DNA of 64,000 bases from F23-D06 sp045130275 (GTDB lineage Bacteria; Bacteroidota; Bacteroidia; Bacteroidales; WCHB1-69): positions 7,088 to 71,087 of the forward strand of contig JBGUPL010000013.1 in assembly GCA_045130275.1 (NCBI GenBank), given 5' to 3'. A model generated the notes under the pieces. The model searched no databases. It had not been told where the DNA came from and worked only from the letters and a program-made list of their open reading frames with translations. Shown here in pieces: positions 56,206 through 61,853 of the stretch; the first letter of the stretch is position 1; every line of letters begins with the position of its first letter. The translations under genes were made by a program, and so were the position numbers.

Positions 56206-57477
56206 TTATTTCAATATCATTTGGACAGTGTGACGATTGCTCTGTCGAATTAGAACTTCTTCATTTGCAAACATTTCCAAAACATTTTTTTCAGAATTCT
56301 CATCGTAATGGCGGATGGTCACCAACCGGATCCCGTCATTGAATTTGACGATGAATTCCTCTTGCAACGCCTCGATGCAGGGCTGGAGGCGCAACGGCAC
56401 ATTGTCGGTGCAGACCGAGAAAGTGAGTGCAGAATTCTGGATCAGGTTGATTTTCACGCGGTACTTCGCCAAAATATCCAATATTATGGAAAGATTTTCG
56501 ACTCCGATGATTGAGAAATCGCGTGGCGAGACGGAAAGCAGAAGCTGATTGTCCTTCACGATATAGGAAGGGACTTCCACAGAATCAGCCTCTTGTGTAA
56601 TCATGCTACCCTCGTTTTCCGGATGGAAGAAGGATTTTACGAACAAGGGTATCTGTTTGTTATGCAGCGGTTTAAGGGTTTTGGGATGGATGACGCTCGC
56701 ACCGTAGTACGCCAACTCAACAGTCTCGTGGTACGTCAACTTGTCGATTTTGACGGCATTTGCAAAACGTTTCGGATCGGCATTGAGGATGCCGGGAACA
56801 TCTTTCCATACTGTAACGCTCTCTGCATCAAGCGTATGCGCAAGAATAGCGGCGGAATAATCGGATCCCTCGCGACCAAGCGTGGTGGTCTGGTTCTCTG
56901 CTGTGCCGGCAATAAAGCCCTGCGTCAGCACAATGCCATGGGTACGATTCTGGAAGTAGGGATTGATGGTGTTGCAGACCAACTTTTGCGTCACTGTCCA
57001 ATCAACATGCCCTTCGCGGTAGGTGTTGTCGGTGCGCACCAGCAGACGAGCATCAATCCATTGCGTATCAAGACCTTGCGCATTCAGATAGGTGGCAATC
57101 AATGTGGTGGAGAGCAGCTCGCCGAAACTCACGATGCGGTCGTAATCGTAGTCGAAGTTGTCGGACGTGGGACGCTGCAACTGCTCGTTCAGCAACGTGA
57201 AGAGGCGATCGGAGTGCGGCAGGAAGGGGTTGTTCGCGCCCATAAGTTGTTCGGCCACAGCCTCGTGATTCGTGCGCAACTCCGCAAGCAAAGCAGGCAC
57301 GTTCTCAGGGGCATGGTAATAGGCATCCAACAACTTCTCCATGAAGTTGGTGGTCTTGCCCATAGCGGAAATCACCACCACAAGTTGCTCATTCTCATAG
57401 CGTTGAAGAATGGATTTTAAGTTCTCGATGGCTGGGGCGTCCTTCACGGAGGCGCCGCCGAATTTAAATACTTTCAT
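56206..57477 (-). CDS. Aspartate kinase (monofunctional)
   Basis: Phosphorylates aspartate, the first step toward lysine/DAP, threonine and methionine. 423 residues: MKVFKFGGASVKDAPAI at the N-terminus, catalytic region TLGREGSDYSAAILAH near 205-220, and a C-terminal regulatory part (about 305-423) with ACT-like segments (SIIGVENLSIILDILAKYRVKINLIQNSA). No homoserine dehydrogenase fusion. It starts eight bases after the M28 gene stop, so the two are co-transcribed. With DAP-type MurE in the window, it may feed the cell-wall pathway. Confidence 0.94.
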   Translation of the reverse strand: MKVFKFGGASVKDAPAIENLKSILQRYENEQLVVVISAMGKTTNFMEKLLDAYYHAPENVPALLAELRTNHEAVAEQLMGANNPFLPHSDRLFTLLNEQLQRPTSDNFDYDYDRIVSFGELLSTTLIATYLNAQGLDTQWIDARLLVRTDNTYREGHVDWTVTQKLVCNTINPYFQNRTHGIVLTQGFIAGTAENQTTTLGREGSDYSAAILAHTLDAESVTVWKDVPGILNADPKRFANAVKIDKLTYHETVELAYYGASVIHPKTLKPLHNKQIPLFVKSFFHPENEGSMITQEADSVEVPSYIVKDNQLLLSVSPRDFSIIGVENLSIILDILAKYRVKINLIQNSALTFSVCTDNVPLRLQPCIEALQEEFIVKFNDGIRLVTIRHYDENSEKNVLEMFANEEVLIRQSNRHTVQMILK

Positions 57478-57485
57478 AGTTCAAG

Positions 57486-58469
57486 TTATTCATTTTTAAG
57501 GACTTGCAATAAAGTTGTGCCCACCACGCCGAGGGTGTTCTTATCGATATGCTGGATGTTGTCGTCGAGCGTGTGCCACACCGGGTCGAAGCCGGTGCCG
57601 GAGACCGCGTCATAGTGGATGATGTCGATCATCTTGAAGGATGCATACTTGTTGACATAATAGTGGTCGTCGGTGATCACACCACCGGGACGGTTTTGGA
57701 AATGCTGGCCGTGACCGAGTTCGTAGGCTGTGGACCACACTTTACGCACCACATCCTGAGCATCGCGGAGGGAAAACTGTTCCTGCATGAACTGTGCATT
57801 CGGACTGCCCACCATATCCAGCAGGATACCGAAATCGGCCGTATAATCTTGGATATGAGGGTTTTTCGCCCAATACTGGGCACCAAGTCCCCACCATTCG
57901 CCGGGAACATCCTCGCTCTCCTTCGGGCCGTAGTCCTCTGCGTCGAAGAAGACGATATCGACACCCACATCCGGACGGGCTGCATGCAGCTGGCGGGCTA
58001 CTTCGAGGAGAACGCCCACGCCGCTGGCCCCGTCATTGGCCCCGTCAATTGCCTTGTCGCGGTTAGCGGGATTGGGATCGTGGTCGGCAAAAGGACGGGC
58101 ATCCCAGTGAGCTGCCAGTACAACACGTTTGGTTTTCTCCGGCCCGAAACTGCCAATGAGGTTGGCGCAGGGCCACGATTTCCCATCGTAGGTCCTGGCC
58201 GTAAACGACTGATTATAAACAGTGTCGCAATACTCGCGCAGCTTGCCGAGCAGCCAGACACGGCAATTCTCATGCGCTTCCGTGCCTAACACGCGCGGTC
58301 CGAAATCGGTCTGCGCCTTTACAAAAGCGTATGCAGAGTCATTGTCGAATGCCGGCAAGGCAACAACAGGTTGGGAGTTATCCTTTGGGGTTTTCTTGGT
58401 GCGGTCACAAGCTGTGAACAGAACAACCGCAATCATCAGCAGTATAAATATTGACCTGATTTTCAACAT
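57486..58469 (-). CDS. M28 lipoprotein, glutaminyl-peptide cyclotransferase-like
   Basis: 327 residues with a lipoprotein signal (MIAVVLFTAC). The M28 metal-binding residues are in LAAHWDARPFADHDP and DGANDGASGVGVLLEVARQL, with FFDAEDYGPKE following. The opening NDSAYAFVKAQTDFGPRVLGTEAHENC and the overall length match bacterial M28-type glutaminyl cyclases, which turn N-terminal Gln into pyroglutamate in the periplasm. An aminopeptidase is the alternative. All eight signal-peptidase-I precursors in this window expose Gln at +1, the substrate such an enzyme uses. Co-transcribed with aspartate kinase. Confidence 0.82.
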   Translation of the reverse strand: MLKIRSIFILLMIAVVLFTACDRTKKTPKDNSQPVVALPAFDNDSAYAFVKAQTDFGPRVLGTEAHENCRVWLLGKLREYCDTVYNQSFTARTYDGKSWPCANLIGSFGPEKTKRVVLAAHWDARPFADHDPNPANRDKAIDGANDGASGVGVLLEVARQLHAARPDVGVDIVFFDAEDYGPKESEDVPGEWWGLGAQYWAKNPHIQDYTADFGILLDMVGSPNAQFMQEQFSLRDAQDVVRKVWSTAYELGHGQHFQNRPGGVITDDHYYVNKYASFKMIDIIHYDAVSGTGFDPVWHTLDDNIQHIDKNTLGVVGTTLLQVLKNE

Positions 58470-58515
58470 ATTAAAATAGACTACTAAGGTTTTTCAATGT
58501 TTAAAAAAAGACGGG

Positions 58516-58523
58516 CGAAGATA
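58516..58523 (-). promoter_or_regulatory. Bacteroidota -7-like element (M28/aspartate kinase)
   Basis: TATCTTCG on the minus strand, 47 bases upstream of the M28 start. One base off consensus. Confidence 0.4.
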
Positions 58524-58524
58524 C

Positions 58525-58559
58525 AAAAAAAGATGGCTGAATCGTCAGTCATCTTTTTT
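58525..58559. terminator. Terminator after tRNA-Met
   Basis: Hairpin GATGGCTGA-ATCG-TCAGTCATC flanked by A and T tracts, just 3' of the minus-strand tRNA. Intrinsic, probably active in both directions. Confidence 0.8.
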
Positions 58560-58562
58560 CTG

Positions 58563-58636
58563 TGGCGGGATCGAGAGTTGAACTCGAGACCTCCGGGTTA
58601 TGAATCCGACGCTCTAACCAACTGAGCTACCCCGCC
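58563..58636 (-). tRNA. tRNA with CAT anticodon (elongator Met likely)
   Basis: 74 bases, acceptor GGCGGGG paired with TCCCGCC (fully paired at 1-72, unlike initiator tRNA), D arm AGCTCAGTTGGTTAGAGC, anticodon loop TTCATAA, T arm CTCGAGTTCAACTCTCGA-type, discriminator A, no encoded CCA. Elongator tRNA-Met is favoured; tRNA-Ile with a modified CAT anticodon is possible. Confidence 0.93.
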
Positions 58637-58648
58637 TTTTTGAGGCTG

Positions 58649-58656
58649 CAAAAATA
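58649..58656 (-). promoter_or_regulatory. tRNA-Met promoter -7 element
   Basis: TATTTTTG on the minus strand, 12 bases before the tRNA, in the context AAAGTGTATTTTTGCAGCC shared with tRNA-Pro. Confidence 0.7.
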
Positions 58657-58838
58657 CACTTTTTTTGGATTGTGCAACGGATGTTTGAAAATTTTATATA
58701 AAATTTTGACAATCAATATGATACGTAATACTCAAAGGCAATAATCGGTGACTTGAAGATGAAGAAACGAAAAGATTTTGAGCGTTTCTGTCCCGAAAAG
58801 AACCACAGAGATGCAAAATATCGTGTCTCCATTTTGTT

Positions 58839-59378
58839 TTATCGCTGCTTGACAATCCTCCACTCGCCTGGCTGGAGATCTCCCATGCTAAGCTCGCCGA
58901 TCTGGACGCGGATGAGCCGCAGCGTGGGGAAACCGACGGCGGCGGTCATGTGGCGCACCTGGCGGTTCTTGCCCTCGGTGAGGGTGAGGCGCACCCAGCT
59001 GGTGGGGATATTGGCGCGATAGCGGATCGGGGGCACGCGCTCCCAGAGGTTCTCGGGTGGCAGTGCTCGCTCGGCCTTGCAGGGACGGGTGCGATAACCT
59101 TTGATGACGACCCCTTTCCTTAGTTTTTGCAAGGCCTCGTCGGTGATTTCGCCATCCACTTGGGCAAGGTAGGCGCGCGGGTGGGCGTTCTTCGGGTCCA
59201 GCAACCGCTTCACCAGCCGTCCGTCGTCGGTCAGCAGCAGGGCGCCCTCGCTGTCGTGGTCGAGCCGTCCCGCGGCATAGACGCCGGGCGGGAATCCGAA
59301 CTCGTTGAGGGCGGGATGTCCCGCCTCTGGGGTGAACTGGCTCAGCACGCCATAGGGTTTGTTGAAGAGGATGAGCAT
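58839..59378 (-). CDS. rRNA pseudouridine synthase, RsuA/RluE family
   Basis: 179 residues from the ATG at 59378 (MLILFNKPYGVLSQFT), which matches the family start; the longer frame to 59438 covers the promoter. Catalytic Asp in AAGRLDHDSEGALLLTDDG, then KTYLAQVDG-like RAYLAQVDGEITDE, and the C-terminal LTEGKNRQVRHMTAAVGFPTLRLIRVQIG. The short length without an S4 domain fits RluE, which modifies 23S rRNA U2457 in E. coli. Confidence 0.92.
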   Translation of the reverse strand: MLILFNKPYGVLSQFTPEAGHPALNEFGFPPGVYAAGRLDHDSEGALLLTDDGRLVKRLLDPKNAHPRAYLAQVDGEITDEALQKLRKGVVIKGYRTRPCKAERALPPENLWERVPPIRYRANIPTSWVRLTLTEGKNRQVRHMTAAVGFPTLRLIRVQIGELSMGDLQPGEWRIVKQR

Positions 59379-59398
59379 GGGTGGTTCTTTTTGGGTGG

Positions 59399-59406
59399 CA
59401 AAGATA
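59399..59406 (-). promoter_or_regulatory. Bacteroidota -7 element (pseudouridine synthase)
   Basis: TATCTTTG on the minus strand, 20 bases upstream of the start at 59378. Confidence 0.6.
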
Positions 59407-59440
59407 GGATTTTTCGGAGAATGTGTTGCTTTAAACAAAC

Positions 59441-59468
59441 GTAGAGACGTTTCATGAAACGTCTCTAC
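59441..59468. terminator. Perfect palindrome after tRNA-Ser fragment
   Basis: GTAGAGACGTTTCA-TGAAACGTCTCTAC, 28 bases with full dyad symmetry, beginning 8 bases beyond the 3' end of the tRNA-Ser remnant on the minus strand. It shares its outer stem with the palindrome after tRNA-Pro, so it looks like the original tRNA-Ser terminator left on the chromosomal side. Confidence 0.65.
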
Positions 59469-59476
59469 AACTTCTG

Positions 59477-59515
59477 CGGAGAGAGAGGGATTCGAACCCC
59501 CGGTTAAATCGCCCT
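59477..59515 (-). pseudogene. tRNA-Ser 3' fragment (integration site remnant)
   Basis: On the minus strand this is the T arm GGGGG-TTCGAAT-CCCTC followed by the 3' acceptor strand TCTCTCC and discriminator G, as in tRNA-Ser of this phylum. The 5' acceptor GGAGAGA, D arm and anticodon arm are absent upstream (right side), where AT-rich element DNA begins. This is the classical duplicated 3' end left at one junction by an integrase that targets a tRNA gene. The intact gene should lie at the other end, outside the window. Confidence 0.75.
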
Positions 59516-59888
59516 CTCATTTTTACTCATACAACAATCACAATTACTTGATTGTTAATAATTTATATTTTTTACTTTTAGTCAAATTTGCATTGCTTTG
59601 TCTCATTTCTGTCTCAGTACAAAGCAATAAAAATAACTGATTTTCAATCAGTTATCAGCATATTGATTTCGCCGTTTTTGCAGAGCGAAAGCGGCATTTT
59701 AGTTTTGTCGTTTCAAAGAGCACTGAAAAAAAATTTTTCCCAGTTGATATTTGTATTTATAAATTAAGTATCTTGCACCCAGCAAGTTACAACAAAAAAT
59801 TGCTGCAAATTTTGCTGCAATTTTTTGCTACAAATTTTGCTGCAAAAATACATAGTTTTTTGGAATTAACATTTTAAATTCCAACCTT
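59516..59888. other. Left-end DNA of the integrated element, no gene
   Basis: About 370 AT-rich bases. Contents: inverted repeat ATTGCTTTG (59592) / CAAAGCAAT (59620) enclosing TCTCA twice; palindrome ATAACTGATT-TTC-AATCAGTTAT (59633-59655); four spaced TTGCTGCAA-type boxes (59800-59845); inverted repeat GGAATT / AATTCC (59861-59881) just before the first ORF. Probably integrase arm sites and a control or origin region. Confidence 0.65.
59800..59845. repeat. Four iterated TTGCWGCAA boxes
   Basis: TTGCTGCAA at 59800, 59812 and 59837 and TTGCTACAA at 59825, spaced 12-13 bases apart (just over one helical turn). Each box is a near-perfect dyad. The pattern fits iterons or operators for a protein of the element. 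Confidence 0.75.
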
Positions 59889-60203
59889 ATGGTAAAAAAA
59901 AATTTTGTGCTCACAGAGCAGGCACTGAACGTGCTAAAAAGACCTGATGTAAAACCGATGCTTATGGTGTTTTTTAGGGTAAGAGACGCCAGAACCATTG
60001 ATTCGTACATTGCAAACAACGTCCCGTATGGTCCGTTGATGAACCTCCATGTCAAGGAACTGATACAGTTCCTTGTACCCGATTTGCCCGAAAAGTCAAT
60101 CTACCGCAGGCTGACACCGGAAGAGGAGGACGCGCTAAACAGAACCATGCCGGAATACAAGCAAAGAAAACGCCAAAATGAACAAGATGGAGAAAACCAT
60201 TAA
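59889..60203 (+). CDS. Hypothetical protein of the mobile element
   Basis: 104 residues that I do not recognise. The first half (VLTEQALNVLKRPDVKPMLMVFFRVRDARTIDSYIANNV) is helical and followed by a segment ending in KSIYRRLTPEEEDALN, with a very charged Lys/Arg/Gln tail. Size and position directly after a box array suggest a small DNA-binding regulator, but no helix-turn-helix is clear. It overlaps the next gene by 26 bases. Confidence 0.65.
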   Translation: MVKKNFVLTEQALNVLKRPDVKPMLMVFFRVRDARTIDSYIANNVPYGPLMNLHVKELIQFLVPDLPEKSIYRRLTPEEEDALNRTMPEYKQRKRQNEQDGENH

Positions 60204-60396
60204 ACAGGTGATGAAGCACCTGCTATTACTGTCCGGCTACCTTGTTATCCTCAAGATTTTCGGATGGCTGACAAAAGGATGGCTGTTCGCTCTCGCCCCG
60301 CTGCTGGTAGTGGCGGCGGCGAGGCTTGCGGCCTTCACCGTATTACTCACACAATATATTATAGAGAAGCATGGGAGCAAGAAAGGCAATCAGTAA
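60178..60396 (+). CDS. Small two-span membrane protein
   Basis: 72 residues with two hydrophobic stretches (LLLLSGYLVILKIFGWL and WLFALAPLLVVAAARLAAF) and a Lys-rich tail. Overlaps both the preceding and following ORFs, as in compact phage-like modules. With a peptidoglycan amidase two genes later, a holin-like role is possible but unsupported by a family match. A second Met lies nine bases in. Confidence 0.6.
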   Translation: MNKMEKTIKQVMKHLLLLSGYLVILKIFGWLTKGWLFALAPLLVVAAARLAAFTVLLTQYIIEKHGSKKGNQ

Positions 60397-60604
60397 GGAG
60401 CTGCGGCGGTTCCTGCCGCACGGTTACGGGCAGGTGCTGGCCGACGAGTTCGGCTGCAGCGTCAGCAAGGTATATCACGTGGTGACGGGCCAGCTGACAG
60501 ACTACCGCATCCTGGAAGCCCTGCTCGACATCATAGAGAGGAACGCCGCCCTCGAAAGACGGCTTGAACGGCGCACCAAAACCACCAAAACCAAGGAGCA
60601 ATGA
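60371..60604 (+). CDS. Small helix-turn-helix-like protein
   Basis: 77 residues. GQVLADEFGCSVSKVYHVVTG has the spacing of a helix-turn-helix like those of phage repressors. It overlaps the upstream gene by 26 bases and the amidase start by four (ATGA), so it is translationally coupled. Candidate binder of the TTGCWGCAA boxes, by inference only. Confidence 0.65.
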   Translation: MGARKAISKELRRFLPHGYGQVLADEFGCSVSKVYHVVTGQLTDYRILEALLDIIERNAALERRLERRTKTTKTKEQ

Positions 60605-61275
60605 TCAAGATATACAAGGACTGGAACTTCCCCGACACGCAGTATGTCCGGGAAGAGACCGCAAAGAGACAGATTGTGCTGCACCACACCGTTTCCGGCG
60701 ACAGCGTGAACGGGGACATGTCGTGGTGGTTGCACACCACGGAGCGGGTGGCCACCTCCTACGTCATCAGCCGCGAGGGACATCTGCACCGATGCTTCGA
60801 CGACAAGTACTGGGCGTACCACCTCGGCCTCACCACCCACCATTTCGCCAAGTTCGGCCTCAACTACCGCAAACTCGACCCCCAAGCCATCGGCATTGAG
60901 CTGGACAGCTGGGGCGCATTGGTACAGCACACAGACGGGAAGTTCTACCCCGTCACAAGAAAGGACGGCAAGGTTGTCCCCAACCTCAAGTGCAAGGCCG
61001 TGCCGAACATCTACGAGTATTGTTCCAACCAAAAGTACCGGGGCTTCCAGTACTACGAGCGGTACACCACGGCGCAGCTGGAGACTCTCAAGGAGCTGCT
61101 CCGCCACCTCATGGACACCCACCGCATATCCCCCAACTACAAGAGCGACATCTGGAACGTCACCGCCCGCGCCCTCATGGGCGGCGAGGGCGTCTTCGCC
61201 CACGCCTCCTACAGGCAGGACAAGAGCGACGTCCACCCGCAGGTGGAGCTTGACAACCTGCTCAAAGCCCTATAG
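60601..61275 (+). CDS. N-acetylmuramoyl-L-alanine amidase (amidase_2)
   Basis: 224 residues of the T7-lysozyme/PGRP-type fold cutting between MurNAc and L-Ala of peptidoglycan. Zinc-binding IVLHHTVSGD near residue 27, SYVISREGHLHRCFDD and IGIELDSWG follow. No signal peptide, so release depends on a helper, as with phage endolysins. C-terminal part (ETLKELLRHLMDTHRIS) is the usual helical end. GC-rich compared with the element's left end. Could act in lysis, or in local wall opening during conjugation. Confidence 0.9.
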   Translation: MIKIYKDWNFPDTQYVREETAKRQIVLHHTVSGDSVNGDMSWWLHTTERVATSYVISREGHLHRCFDDKYWAYHLGLTTHHFAKFGLNYRKLDPQAIGIELDSWGALVQHTDGKFYPVTRKDGKVVPNLKCKAVPNIYEYCSNQKYRGFQYYERYTTAQLETLKELLRHLMDTHRISPNYKSDIWNVTARALMGGEGVFAHASYRQDKSDVHPQVELDNLLKAL

Positions 61276-61277
61276 CC

Positions 61278-61832
61278 ATGAAAGTTGACTGGAAGTGGTT
61301 CGCCATCGTGATGATGGCCGTTGTCATCGTCGCCCTGCTCCAGCGCGGCTGCAGGGGGCGCGGCGAGACCGTGCGTGTCACGACCGTCACACGGACGGAC
61401 ACGCTGCACGTCACGGACACGGTCTTCTTCCCCGCGCCGTACTTGGTGACGTACCCCGTCACCATGCCCGCCGACATAGACACGGCGGCGGTTATCCGCG
61501 ACTACTACTCCAGGAAGAGCTACTCCATCCCCTATGCGGACACCGCCGTGAAAGCCGTGACGGACATCACCGTCACGGGCAACGCCGTGGAGCGCGTCAC
61601 GCTGGACTGGGAGCTGCTGAACAAGACCACCGTGACCACAAGGACAGTGCGCACGGAGCCGAAACTGGCCGTCACCATCGGCGGCGGACTGACGTTCAGC
61701 ATCCCCGACCGCAAGCCCGGCTTTGAGTTTGTCGTGGGCGTTAACATCCGGCGCAACCAAGTGTATGCCGGCTACGACTTCGTGAACATGACCCCGCGAA
61801 TCGGCTGGCAGTACCAGATATTCAGAAACTGA
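61278..61832 (+). CDS. Membrane-anchored protein, DUF6808-like
   Basis: 184 residues: one N-terminal membrane span (WFAIVMMAVVIVALLQ), then a Thr/Val-rich beta segment (VRVTTVTRTDTLHVTDTV) and a tail with alternating strands (LAVTIGGGLTFSI, FVVGVNIRRNQVYAGYDF). Resembles DUF6808-type proteins seen next to amidases in Bacteroidota prophages and integrated elements. A spanin- or envelope-spanning role is a guess from position, two bases after the amidase. Confidence 0.6.
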   Translation: MKVDWKWFAIVMMAVVIVALLQRGCRGRGETVRVTTVTRTDTLHVTDTVFFPAPYLVTYPVTMPADIDTAAVIRDYYSRKSYSIPYADTAVKAVTDITVTGNAVERVTLDWELLNKTTVTTRTVRTEPKLAVTIGGGLTFSIPDRKPGFEFVVGVNIRRNQVYAGYDFVNMTPRIGWQYQIFRN

Positions 61833-61853
61833 CCAAAAACCACCATATGCGAT

